Notes under the pieces: model-generated | What the model was told of the DNA's origin: nothing | Database searches by the model: none | What the model saw: only the letters and a program-made list of their open reading frames with translations | Position numbers and translations under genes: made by a program | Assembly: GCA_965204215.1 (NCBI GenBank) | Contig: CBDBDZ010000013.1 | Coordinates: forward strand, 558,001 to 622,000 | DNA length: 64,000 bases | Direction of reading: 5' to 3' | From: CBDBDZ01 sp965204215 | Lineage (GTDB): Bacteria > Pseudomonadota > Gammaproteobacteria > Pseudomonadales > GM7GCV1 | In this document: one piece after another, positions 24,013-32,871 of the stretch | Layout: the number at the start of each line of letters is the position of its first letter | Position numbering within the stretch: position 1 is the first letter of the stretch

Positions 24013-24858
24013 TCAGGCGTTTTCACGGCGGTGCATAAATGCTAACCGCTCTAACAGATGAACGTCTTGCTCATTTTTAATTAAAGCACCGTGTAATGGC
24101 GGTATTATTTTGCGAGTGTCGCGCTGCTGAAGTAAATCGTTGGGGACATCGTCAGACATCAATAATTTTAACCAATCAATAAGCTCGGAAGTTGAAGGTT
24201 TCTTTTTTAAGCCTTTAATTTCACGCAAATCAAAAAACACTTGTAAAGACTCATCAACCAATTTTTTCTGAATGTCAGGGTAATGAGCGTTAATAATCAA
24301 TTTCATGGTTTCGCGGTCAGGGAAATTGATAAAGTGAAAAAAGCAGCGGCGCAAAAAGGCATCGGGTAATTCTTTTTCGTTGTTACTGGTGATAATGATA
24401 ATAGGGCGATGCCTGGCTTTAATGGTTTCACCAGTCTCGTAAACAAAAAACTCCATTTTATCTAACTCAAGCAATAAATCATTAGGGAATTCAATATCGG
24501 CTTTATCAATTTCATCAATCAACAAAACCGCTTGTTCGTCACTGGTAAATGCATCCCAAAGTTTCCCGCGTTTTATGTAATTGTTAATATCATTGACATT
24601 TTCAACCCCTAACTGTGAATCGCGTAATCTGGCAACGGCATCGTATTCGTAAAGTCCTTGTTGGGCTTTGGTAGTTGATTTAATATGCCATTGAATTAGC
24701 AGCTTGCCAAGCGATGCTGCCACTTCCTCGGCTAGCATGGTTTTACCCGTTCCAGGCTCGCCTTTAATTAACAGAGGGCGTTGTAGAGTTACCGAGGCAT
24801 TGACTGCCATGCGTAAATCGTCAGTTGCTATATAGTTATCGGTACTTTGAAAAGACAT
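24013..24858 (-). CDS. MoxR-type AAA+ ATPase
   Basis: 281 residues. Walker A is LIKGEPGTGKTMLAEEV (about residues 30-46), Walker B is AVLLIDEIDKADIEF, sensor 1 is IIIITSNNEKELPDAFLRR, and the RR arginines follow. It is a MoxR-family chaperone ATPase that assembles as a ring and remodels protein complexes, with the CoxE-like VWA protein as its partner downstream. The two genes form a short operon on the - strand. Start ATG at 24856-24858. About 140 bases separate it from xseA upstream, with nothing noted in that gap. Confidence 0.92.
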   Translation of the reverse strand: MSFQSTDNYIATDDLRMAVNASVTLQRPLLIKGEPGTGKTMLAEEVAASLGKLLIQWHIKSTTKAQQGLYEYDAVARLRDSQLGVENVNDINNYIKRGKLWDAFTSDEQAVLLIDEIDKADIEFPNDLLLELDKMEFFVYETGETIKARHRPIIIITSNNEKELPDAFLRRCFFHFINFPDRETMKLIINAHYPDIQKKLVDESLQVFFDLREIKGLKKKPSTSELIDWLKLLMSDDVPNDLLQQRDTRKIIPPLHGALIKNEQDVHLLERLAFMHRRENA

Positions 24859-24997
24859 AAGTTTGTTTTAAGTGTGCTTTTAAAATCATCTGTAACGCTG
24901 AATATTTATTGTGATTGGTATAAAATCAGCGCGGCATTTTAAAAGGATAAGCGCAGTTTGTATACAACAAGGCTTGCAGCCAGTGAGAATTGGCAAA

Positions 24998-26212
24998 TTA
25001 ATGGTTTTTTATGGGCGAATTATTACAGTCCAACACCTGCACTTCGACTTTGCCATCTTTTAACAGCGCACTAATTTTTTGATCGGTGGATAACTGAGAG
25101 ACTGAGGTGATAGGGCGCTTACCATCCATTAAGATACTATAGCCACGTTCCAGGACTTTAACAGGAGCTATGGCTTCAAGTACAGCGGCTTGGGAGTTTA
25201 ATTGTTGAGCAAGCTGTATGATTTTAGAATGTATGCAGTTTTGTAAACGCTCTGATGCAAAATCGAGGCGTTGACTTTGTTCGCGCAGGCGCCCTATTGG
25301 GTTAATTAAGACAGACTGCAATTGTTGTAAGTGGTGCCGTTTGCGTTGTATGAGTTGAGTTTGCTGCTGGTTTAACTGTTGGTAATATCGCTTTAAGAGA
25401 CTGCTTAGTTCTAACCAGTGTTGCGAGGCTAGTTCAGCTGCAGCAGTTGGAGTAACGGCAGTTTTTGATGCAGCATAATCGGATATGCTATGGTCAATTT
25501 CATGACCTACTGCGCTGATGGTGGGGATAGGGTGATTTGCTAACATTCTTGCCAGTTGTTCATCGTTAAACGCCCATAAATCTTCTAGCGAACCGCCACC
25601 TCGCCCGATGATGATAAGGTCAATATTTAGTGTCGTGGATTGTTTGAGCATAGTTAGTAAACTAGACACCGCTTGTTGTCCTTGTACAACGGCGGGTAGT
25701 ACCGCGATTTCAATCATCGGCGCGCGTCGTTTTAATGTATGAATCATATCCGCAATGGCTGCTCCTGTATCAGAAGTAATGAGTGCTATACGTTTCGGGT
25801 ACTTGGGAAGGGGTAGTTTTTTATCCTTGTCAAACAGCCCTTCAGTCAAGAGTTGTTGTTTAAGTTTTTCGTAAGCTTTGTGCAGTGCGCCATCGCCAGA
25901 TAGCTCCATGTTATTGACGATCAATTGATAGTCGCCGCGCCCTTCATACAGACTGACTTTGCCAGCAAGCAGTACTTCCATACCTTGAGCGGGATTGAGT
26001 TTACAATTGCGGTTGGCATTGGCAAACATAGCACAGCGAATTTGGGCTTTGTTGTCTTTTAAGGTAAAGTACCAATGCCCGGAAACTGGTCTGGATACAT
26101 TGGATAATTCGCCTCGAACCCACAGCGAAGGCAACTCAGTATCCAGAATCTTTTTAGCGCGGCGGTTGAGATCGCTTACACTTAAAATAGCGCGAGTGTT
26201 GTCAGACAACAT
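24998..26212 (-). CDS. xseA: Exodeoxyribonuclease VII large subunit
   Basis: 404 residues. The N-terminal OB-fold spans about residues 1-100, with SVSDLNRRAKKIL, LWVRGELSNVSRPVSGHWYF and QIRCAMF. The catalytic domain follows: LPKYPKRIALITSDTGAAI, then DLIIIGRGGGSLEDLWAFND and PTISAVGHEIDHSISDYAA, with a long coiled-coil (QLNQQQTQLIQRK). It binds single-stranded DNA and, with XseB, degrades it to oligonucleotides. The frame extends to 26272, but the ATG at 26210-26212 (MLSDNTRAILSV) matches the family and overlaps the stop of the upstream glutaredoxin gene by 11 bases, so that start is chosen. xseB is not in the window. Confidence 0.93.
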   Translation of the reverse strand: MLSDNTRAILSVSDLNRRAKKILDTELPSLWVRGELSNVSRPVSGHWYFTLKDNKAQIRCAMFANANRNCKLNPAQGMEVLLAGKVSLYEGRGDYQLIVNNMELSGDGALHKAYEKLKQQLLTEGLFDKDKKLPLPKYPKRIALITSDTGAAIADMIHTLKRRAPMIEIAVLPAVVQGQQAVSSLLTMLKQSTTLNIDLIIIGRGGGSLEDLWAFNDEQLARMLANHPIPTISAVGHEIDHSISDYAASKTAVTPTAAAELASQHWLELSSLLKRYYQQLNQQQTQLIQRKRHHLQQLQSVLINPIGRLREQSQRLDFASERLQNCIHSKIIQLAQQLNSQAAVLEAIAPVKVLERGYSILMDGKRPITSVSQLSTDQKISALLKDGKVEVQVLDCNNSPIKNH

Positions 26213-26474
26213 GTTGTAGAAGATATTTGCTGCATTGTTGGCTATCAAAAGGCCAGTTAATTTCCTTGTCACTGGTGCTACAGCCCAATACGGGAATATG
26301 CCAGCCGTAGCGTTTTTTTAAATCAAAACTTTGAGTAATATCAATTTCCTGCAATTGAAATGTGTGATTTAACTGACTGCAGGCTTGGCGAATGGTTTGT
26401 TTGGCATAAAGGCATAATTCGCATTGGGGTGAAGTGTATAAATACAGAATTATTGTTGATGTTGAAATGACCAC
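26202..26474 (-). CDS. Glutaredoxin-like (DUF836) protein
   Basis: 90 residues with a thioredoxin-like strand-helix start: IILYLYTSPQCELCLYAKQT, where Cys-x-x-Cys (QCELC) is the likely redox site, and YGWHIPVLGC later gives the cis-Pro loop. This fits the DUF836 glutaredoxin-like family; the partner is unknown. The start is a GTG at 26472-26474, overlapping the 3' end of rlmKL by 25 bases. A later start is possible since the first strand only begins at about residue 8. It is in the middle of an operon of overlapping genes (patatin-FadD fusion, pyrD, rlmKL, this gene, xseA). Confidence 0.8.
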   Translation of the reverse strand: MVISTSTIILYLYTSPQCELCLYAKQTIRQACSQLNHTFQLQEIDITQSFDLKKRYGWHIPVLGCSTSDKEINWPFDSQQCSKYLLQHVV

Positions 26475-28702
26475 AACTGGTGAATACGCTGGCTTTTATG
26501 ACTGCTTTGAAAGTCTTTGTCGATGGATTGACAGGAAATATCATTAATATGGTAGGTACTATCTAAAGATGTATCAAGTTTAAATTGGCGTTTGTTAGTA
26601 GAAAAATACAAAATACCATTATCTTTGAGCATGGGCATAATCAAACGAATTAACTGATTGTGGTCGCGTTGAATATCTAAACTTTGCGCCATTGATTTGG
26701 AATTGGAGAAAGTGGGTGGGTCGAGTAAGATAGTGTCAAAGGCTAAAGGGTAGTTGGCCAGGTATTGTTGCTGTAACCAGGCAATGCAATCGACTTTTAG
26801 CAATTGATTACCCTGGGTTAATTGTTCTGGTTCAAGGCTGCGTTTGTTAAAGTTGCAGGGCAATTTATTCAATTTAAAATTGTGTTGCGCCCAACGCAAA
26901 TAGGTGTTTGACATATCTATATTTAATGTTGATGCAGCACTTCCACAGGCTGCGGCTATACTCAAACTGGCGGTATAGCAAAATAAATTAAGAATTTTTT
27001 TGCCATTTGATTGTTCTTGCAACCAACGCCTTAGCGGACGGTGGTCTAAAAATAAACCTGTATCCAAATAGCGTTCAAAACTGGTATTAAAGTGCAAATT
27101 GCCTTCAGTTACGCGGTGAAAGTTTAATTGGAAGTCGATATTATGTGGTTCAAGGTTTCCTTCTACACCGTATTGGTTAGCCCCTTTTTGTTGTTGCCTG
27201 CAACGTAAATGAATGTTATTAGTATCAAAGCCTTGTTGTTCAGCAAAGACTTGTAGTGAGCGAATTAATTGACGTTCTCTAAACTGAGCCTTTTCCAAGG
27301 CAATGGATTTTGGCGCTTTATAGCTCTGTAGAACAATGTGTTTGCCGTAGATATCAATGGCGGCTGCATATTCAGGTAAATCGGCATTGTATAGACGGTA
27401 GCATTCCAGGTTTTCCTTTTTTAGCCAATGTTTTAATTTACTGAAGTTTTTATTCAGACGGTTGAGCACCATGGTGGACTCATCGCTTAGTTGCTGGCGC
27501 TTTTCGGTGTCAATAAAGGTATCGGTGGACAAGCGAAACAGAAGTAATTGACACTCTAAACTTCCATTGTAGACTTTGTATTGTTTATGGCTGTGAATGC
27601 CAATGGCTTTCCCCAGTGTTTTATCCGATACAATCACTGCAGCGTTCCAGCCGTTAAGTTGTTTCATAAATTGCCCTAGTTCAGTATATAAGCGATTAGG
27701 TTGAAGGTCACTGCCCAGACGCTCACCATAGGGAGGATTAGTAATACACAATCCTTGAGTGGGTGGCGACGCTATTGTATTTTCTTCAATATTGCGTTGC
27801 TCAATATGAATCCACTGTTTCAACCCCGCGCGTTGGATATTGTTTGCTGCATGGTTAAGTACTTTGGCATTACTATCATAGCCAGTAATGAAAGGCTTTT
27901 TTCTGTAGTTACAAGTGGCCACAAATTGGGCTTCTGCATCGTTGACAATACTTTCCCACAGCGACTGGTCATGCTGTAACCAGGAGCTAAAACCAAAACG
28001 GGAGCGTTTTAAATTGGGGGCCATATTGAGTGCCATCATCGCGGCTTCAATCAGTAGTGTACCGCTGCCACACATTGGGTCGATTAGAGAAAGGTTGTTT
28101 TGGGCTAATATTTGCCATTTTGCGCGGTAGAGGATTGTGGCAGCCAGAGTTTCGCGCATTGGGGCAGGACCTTGTTGCTGGCGATAGCCTCGTTGGTGCA
28201 GAGATGCTCCTGATAAGTCAATTGACAGAGTAATGGTGCCACGGTGCAGCCTTGCGTGTAAGGTAATATCGGCATGAGTTTGGCTAATGTTGGGTCTTTG
28301 ATCACCTTGTTCCAGGAAATAGTCACAGATGGCATCTTTAATGCGTTGCGCTCCAAAACGACTGTGGCGAATGGTTTGTGAATGGTTGCTGTGAGATGGT
28401 ACACCCATTACAAAATTAATCCACAAGTTATGAGATGCGAGCATGTGCTGATTCCATTCAAAAGCTTTTACTTGATTATAGAGGTTAAGGCTATCGTCTG
28501 AGGCTTGCAATAGCGGCATTAAAATACGGCTGGCACAGCGGCTCCACAAACAAACTTTAAGTGCTGTTCCGATGGAGTTGCCATAAAAATAGACTCCGGC
28601 CACACTGGTTTTGGTTTGAATTGCGCCTAATTCAATGAGTTCTTGCTCTAATACCTGTTCTACGCCTTTGGCACAGGTGGCAAAAAAGGCATTATTATTC
28701 AT
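26450..28702 (-). CDS. rlmL: Bifunctional 23S rRNA methyltransferase RlmKL
   Basis: 750 residues. The N-terminal THUMP domain (about 45-155) is followed by the RlmL methyltransferase (m2G2445), with LIDPMCGSGTLLIEA for SAM binding and CITNPPYGERL as catalytic motif. The C-terminal RlmK methyltransferase (m7G2069) has LNLFCYTASLSIAAACGSA and ILLDPPTFSNSK. Both are complete, so the fused form of gammaproteobacteria is present. The start ATG at 28700-28702 overlaps the pyrD stop by 8 bases, indicating translational coupling. Cytoplasmic, acting on 50S precursors. Confidence 0.95.
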   Translation of the reverse strand: MNNNAFFATCAKGVEQVLEQELIELGAIQTKTSVAGVYFYGNSIGTALKVCLWSRCASRILMPLLQASDDSLNLYNQVKAFEWNQHMLASHNLWINFVMGVPSHSNHSQTIRHSRFGAQRIKDAICDYFLEQGDQRPNISQTHADITLHARLHRGTITLSIDLSGASLHQRGYRQQQGPAPMRETLAATILYRAKWQILAQNNLSLIDPMCGSGTLLIEAAMMALNMAPNLKRSRFGFSSWLQHDQSLWESIVNDAEAQFVATCNYRKKPFITGYDSNAKVLNHAANNIQRAGLKQWIHIEQRNIEENTIASPPTQGLCITNPPYGERLGSDLQPNRLYTELGQFMKQLNGWNAAVIVSDKTLGKAIGIHSHKQYKVYNGSLECQLLLFRLSTDTFIDTEKRQQLSDESTMVLNRLNKNFSKLKHWLKKENLECYRLYNADLPEYAAAIDIYGKHIVLQSYKAPKSIALEKAQFRERQLIRSLQVFAEQQGFDTNNIHLRCRQQQKGANQYGVEGNLEPHNIDFQLNFHRVTEGNLHFNTSFERYLDTGLFLDHRPLRRWLQEQSNGKKILNLFCYTASLSIAAACGSAASTLNIDMSNTYLRWAQHNFKLNKLPCNFNKRSLEPEQLTQGNQLLKVDCIAWLQQQYLANYPLAFDTILLDPPTFSNSKSMAQSLDIQRDHNQLIRLIMPMLKDNGILYFSTNKRQFKLDTSLDSTYHINDISCQSIDKDFQSSHKSQRIHQLWSFQHQQ

Positions 28703-29729
28703 TCACTCCAAGTTGTTTTTGTATAGCGTTTATAGCGTCGGCAATAAGTTGAGGGCCTGAATAAATAAATCCTGTATAACATTGGACTAGTGATGCGCCC
28801 GCTGCAATTTTACTGGCGGCATCGCCTCCGGTAATAATACCTCCAACGCCAATAATGGGAAGTGCATCGCCAATATGAGATTTGATATTGGCAATACATT
28901 CTAGCGACTTTTCAGCTAGCGGTTTGCCACTTAATCCTCCAGTTTCGCTACTGTCAGGATATTGCTCTACACCATCCCGGCGAATGGTGGTATTGGTTGC
29001 AATGATGGCATCCATATTAAAGTTTACAATTGAGTCAATGCAATCATGTAATTGTTCAATACTGTTGTCGGGAGCGATTTTAATAGCAATGGGAACACGT
29101 TTGTCAAAGTGTTGTGAAAATTGCTCGCGTGCATTTTGCAGGTGACACAATAGTGACTTAAGTTGCTCGCCAAATTGTAAGTCGCGCAAACCAGGCGTAT
29201 TCGGGGAAGATAGATTAATCGTAATGTAATCAGCATAGGGATATACGGCTTCCATGCAAAGTGTATAGTCTTCTTCGGCTCGCTCCAGCGGCGTTGTAGC
29301 ATTTTTGCCAATATTAATACCCAACACGCCCTGGAAACGGCGTTTCTTAACCTGGGCTACTAAATGCTGTACACCCTTATTGTTAAAGCCCAAACGATTA
29401 ATTAATGCTTGCGCTTCCGGAATACGAAACAGACGAGGGCTGTCGTTACCTGATTGAGGTTTTGGAGTCACGGTGCCAATTTCGACAAAGCCAAAACCCA
29501 GTTTTCCCAACCCATTAAAGTAATCACCATTTTTATCAAGACCTGCCGCCAGTCCTACCGGGTTTGGGAATGAAAGTCCCATTACTTCCACAGGAAATGG
29601 TTTTACGTCAGGGGTAAAAGTTGAAAGCAGGTTTAAACGCTCGCCTGCACCAATAGATTCCAGGGCGACATCGTGTGCCAATTCGGGAGGCATTTGAAAC
29701 AGCAGGTTGCGCAGACATTGATACAGCAT
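28695..29729 (-). CDS. pyrD: Dihydroorotate dehydrogenase (quinone), class 2
   Basis: 344 residues; catalyses the fourth step of pyrimidine synthesis, passing electrons from dihydroorotate through FMN to quinone at the inner membrane. The N-terminal amphipathic helices (YQCLRNLLFQMPPELAHDVA) are the class 2 membrane/quinone tunnel. The catalytic Ser loop is NLSSPNTPGLRDLQ, and the FMN phosphate loops are IIGVGGIITGGDAASKI and LVQCYTGFIYSGP. The start ATG at 29727-29729 shares one base with the stop of the upstream fusion gene (TAATG), so the two are coupled. This upstream neighbour is unusual. Confidence 0.95.
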   Translation of the reverse strand: MLYQCLRNLLFQMPPELAHDVALESIGAGERLNLLSTFTPDVKPFPVEVMGLSFPNPVGLAAGLDKNGDYFNGLGKLGFGFVEIGTVTPKPQSGNDSPRLFRIPEAQALINRLGFNNKGVQHLVAQVKKRRFQGVLGINIGKNATTPLERAEEDYTLCMEAVYPYADYITINLSSPNTPGLRDLQFGEQLKSLLCHLQNAREQFSQHFDKRVPIAIKIAPDNSIEQLHDCIDSIVNFNMDAIIATNTTIRRDGVEQYPDSSETGGLSGKPLAEKSLECIANIKSHIGDALPIIGVGGIITGGDAASKIAAGASLVQCYTGFIYSGPQLIADAINAIQKQLGVNE

Positions 29730-32434
29730 TATCGTTTTCTCAATTCGCGGCGCAATATTTTGCCGACATTGGATTTGGGCAATTCGTTTACAAACTGAAA
29801 TTGTTGTGGAATTTTATATGCAGTAAGTTTTTCTCTACACCAATTTTGCAACTCAGTTTCGCTGATATTTGCGTCACCAGTTAAAACGACGAAGGCTTTG
29901 ACAACTTCGCCTGATTTTTCATTGTCGATACCAATACAAGCACTTTCCAGTACATCGGGGTGTTGGTCAATGACGCCTTCAATTTCGTTGGGAAAAACAT
30001 TAAAACCAGAAACTAAAATCATATCTTTCAGGCGATCGACAATATACAATTGACCTTTTTCATCAAAACGTCCCATATCGCCCGTTCTTAACCAGTGTTT
30101 TGAGGTAATGGAGTTGTTTTGGTTTTTACTTAGCTTCCAATAGCCTTTCATAACCTGAGGGCCTCGAATGCAAATTTCGCCTGTCTCGCCTTGCGCCAGA
30201 GGGTTGCCAAATTCATCGGCAATCATAATTTGGGTGGAAGGCATGGGCAAGCCCACACTACCAGTAAAGGTTTTGGTTTCGTAACTGGTAAAGGTAGCGC
30301 CTGACGAAGTTTCAGTCAAACCATAACCTTCGGCAATGGAAACACCAGTGATTTTTGCCCATTTGCTGGCGGTAGACTCTCGCAGTGCCATGCCGCCACT
30401 TAGTGCCGTTTTCAATTGAGACCAATCCATACTTGTGAATTTTGGGTGTTCCAGCATGGCGTTATACAACGTGTTGACACCAATGATTAGCGATAGTGAG
30501 TGTTTTTTGATTACTTCAAACATGCTGTTTAAGTCTTTAGGGTTAGCAATAAGAATATTGCGCATGCCCAAACTGTAGCCAAATATGCTGCTGACTGAAA
30601 GAGCAAAAATATGATACAGTGGAAGAGGCGTTAAAATGCTGAGTTGTTGTTGGCTATTGACCAATTCCGGGTCAGCAATTTCACGAGTTTGTCGGACAGT
30701 GGCAATCATATTGCGCTGGGTAATCATCGCGCCTTTAGATACGCCAGTTGTTCCACCAGTGTATTGCAAGAAGGCTATGTCTTCAGCTTCGATATGCACA
30801 CCGAAGGGGTATTTGCCACGTGTTTGAGCAATAATTTTTGGCATGCAGATAAAGTTATCAAGTTGATAGCCAGGTATAATGCGTTTGATATACTTGCTGG
30901 CGTAGTTAAACAAGAATCGTTTAATGGGTGGGAAGTAGTCGGTAAGTTTACATATGACAATAGATTCAATGGCATTTTTATACTTTGCCTGTTGCAATAC
31001 ATTGGCAGCGCCTTCCCAAATAAAAATCACTTTGCAGCCGCTATCGTGAATGACATGGTCAAGCTCGCTGCTGGTGTAAAGTGGGTTGATATTAACGGCG
31101 ATCATACCCGACTTTAATATGGCTTGAAAAATAATAGGGTAGGACAGGCAATTGGGCATCATAATGGCGACTCTATCATCGCTTTCCAGTCTTTGAGATT
31201 GCAACCAAAATGCCACTTGCTCTGAATAGCGTTTGACATGGCTATAAGTCAATGTCACTCCAAAATTTTCGTAGGCAATTCTGTCGGCAAATTTTAACGA
31301 CGCTTCATCCAGTATTTCAATAAGGTTTTTGTATTGGCTAACATCAATGTCAGCTTTGGCTGTAGCGGGGTAAGAATTTAGCCAATAGGCTTTGGGTTCA
31401 ATCCCAAGTCCTTTGAAAAAAACTTTGTTTTCCGGGTGAAAGGCTTCGTCGTACAAGCGTTTAGCAATACTGTTTAATTGTTGCTTGTTGTCTTCAATAT
31501 ACTGGTGGCCTGTTGCCATTAAGGCCTCAATATTTTCAGCTGTAGCATTATCGAGAGACGTTTTAACCGTATCGAGCAGTGGCGGATTAATTCGTGTGTA
31601 GTTATAGGGGTTGTCAGCAAATACTTGAGTTAATTGGTTGTGAACATTCTGCCTATTGCCATCGATCATAATACTGGCAAAATTGGAACCCCAATTAATG
31701 GAACCCCATTGTTTGGCTTCTTCGCTGTCGATATTGAGTGCTCGGCTACCAGTACCCAGGGAAATCAGGTTCATGTTTTTAGAACCGGCGCCTTGGGAAA
31801 GTCGGCGAAATTCAGAGTAGGCAATTAACCCTGGATTATAGGCTAACATAACACCGTCTACACAGAGCCTCGTTTCATCACCTGTCAGGTTGTTAACTTC
31901 TGCCAATGGAAAAAATGTTGGTGCAGACGCTGTTGCTCTAGCAGCATCACGGCGATAATAGTCATATTGATGGTTGTTTTTTGCGGTGTATGATTTAAAG
32001 TAATGGGCTTCCTGAGCGTTTAAATCGTAAGCGGTAACTAAAGAGGGAGCAACCGAATCTGACACTTTTAAAGAACCGAAGTATTTTTTCATCACTTCTA
32101 TCAGTGCTGTGTCGTCATATTTGGAGTCCCTTAAACCAAAGCCTGAGGAGATTTTGCGCAGTAGTTTTGAACTAAAAATTTCAGGACCGGAAACCCGGTA
32201 AAAATCCAATAGTTCTTCTACGGTAAATTTGGGTTTGCCTTTCTCGTCAGGTGTGGTTAGGGCAAGAGCCATAATTCCTCCAGTAGAGGTACCAGCAAAA
32301 AAGTCGATACACTGAGCCAGACGAATGGAGTCATCATTGCCCAGATTTTGTATTTGTTTTTCGATATGGCTGAGAATAGTACAGGGGACTATACCCATCA
32401 TGCCGCCACCATCAATCGAGATAATTGAGTACAT
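29729..32434 (-). CDS. Patatin-like phospholipase fused to long-chain acyl-CoA synthetase
   Basis: 901 residues in one uninterrupted frame. Residues 1 to about 340 are a patatin-like lipase: oxyanion loop DGGGMMGI (8-15), nucleophile Ser50 in GTSTGG, and Asp193 in CVDGVML (DGV rather than the more common DGG/DGA). From about 347 a complete FadD-like ligase follows: KAYWLNSYPA aligns with the very start of FadD, then LQYTGGTTGVSKGAM (557-571), EGYGLTETSSG, WLRTGDMGRFDEKG, and a C-terminal Lys in NVGKILRREL. The two halves would release a fatty acid from a lipid and activate it to acyl-CoA. No signal peptide; probably cytoplasmic face of the membrane. Upstream lies a lipoprotein gene, downstream pyrD (1-base overlap). 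Confidence 0.92.
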   Translation of the reverse strand: MYSIISIDGGGMMGIVPCTILSHIEKQIQNLGNDDSIRLAQCIDFFAGTSTGGIMALALTTPDEKGKPKFTVEELLDFYRVSGPEIFSSKLLRKISSGFGLRDSKYDDTALIEVMKKYFGSLKVSDSVAPSLVTAYDLNAQEAHYFKSYTAKNNHQYDYYRRDAARATASAPTFFPLAEVNNLTGDETRLCVDGVMLAYNPGLIAYSEFRRLSQGAGSKNMNLISLGTGSRALNIDSEEAKQWGSINWGSNFASIMIDGNRQNVHNQLTQVFADNPYNYTRINPPLLDTVKTSLDNATAENIEALMATGHQYIEDNKQQLNSIAKRLYDEAFHPENKVFFKGLGIEPKAYWLNSYPATAKADIDVSQYKNLIEILDEASLKFADRIAYENFGVTLTYSHVKRYSEQVAFWLQSQRLESDDRVAIMMPNCLSYPIIFQAILKSGMIAVNINPLYTSSELDHVIHDSGCKVIFIWEGAANVLQQAKYKNAIESIVICKLTDYFPPIKRFLFNYASKYIKRIIPGYQLDNFICMPKIIAQTRGKYPFGVHIEAEDIAFLQYTGGTTGVSKGAMITQRNMIATVRQTREIADPELVNSQQQLSILTPLPLYHIFALSVSSIFGYSLGMRNILIANPKDLNSMFEVIKKHSLSLIIGVNTLYNAMLEHPKFTSMDWSQLKTALSGGMALRESTASKWAKITGVSIAEGYGLTETSSGATFTSYETKTFTGSVGLPMPSTQIMIADEFGNPLAQGETGEICIRGPQVMKGYWKLSKNQNNSITSKHWLRTGDMGRFDEKGQLYIVDRLKDMILVSGFNVFPNEIEGVIDQHPDVLESACIGIDNEKSGEVVKAFVVLTGDANISETELQNWCREKLTAYKIPQQFQFVNELPKSNVGKILRRELRKR

Positions 32435-32494
32435 ATAGAGTGTCCGTATTGTATTAGTGTAAGTTGAAGGCTGTGTAGATGATTTTAAAGAAGG

Positions 32495-32854
32495 CTAACG
32501 AATTAAGTCAATAATGGTCATGGCGGCTTTGCCAGTACCATCGGGTAGACCTAGTGTATCATCTATCATATTACCAGCGTGGTCTTTGGCTGCTTTCATT
32601 CCTTTTTCCATGGCAGTTTCTACCATCTGCCCTGCTACATCGCCACCTGAATCGACAGCTTGCTTAGCGATGTCGCCACTACTGTTAACCGTTTGCTTGA
32701 TAATATTACCGCCAGTTTTGATTGTTTCGGTCGCCACTGCTGATGCCATTTTAACGGGGAGCGTTGCAACGGATACGGTTGCATTGGTAACGGCTGTGCA
32801 GCCAGTCATTACAGCAATGAGTAGCAAAAATACGGTGCGATCTATATGGCTCAT
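32495..32854 (-). CDS. Small repeat-containing lipoprotein
   Basis: 119 residues. The N-terminus MSHIDRTVFLLLIAVMTGC is a lipoprotein signal with Cys19 as the lipidated residue, so it is membrane anchored. The mature part has three near-repeats of the type GGNIIKQTVNSSGDIAKQAV followed by VDSGGDVAGQMVE (about 11 residues each), then a basic helix and LGLPDGTGKAAM. I do not recognise a family. It lies 17 bases downstream of the AsmA-like gene on the same strand and about 60 bases upstream of the fusion gene, so these may be one transcript, linking an envelope protein to lipid handling by position only. Confidence 0.75.
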   Translation of the reverse strand: MSHIDRTVFLLLIAVMTGCTAVTNATVSVATLPVKMASAVATETIKTGGNIIKQTVNSSGDIAKQAVDSGGDVAGQMVETAMEKGMKAAKDHAGNMIDDTLGLPDGTGKAAMTIIDLIR

Positions 32855-32871
32855 ACTGGGTTATTATTAAG

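Noticed and set aside
30644..31117. 157-codon + strand frame opposite the fusion gene
   Set aside because: Lies wholly antisense to the well-supported synthetase domain, has no recognisable domain and no ribosome site.
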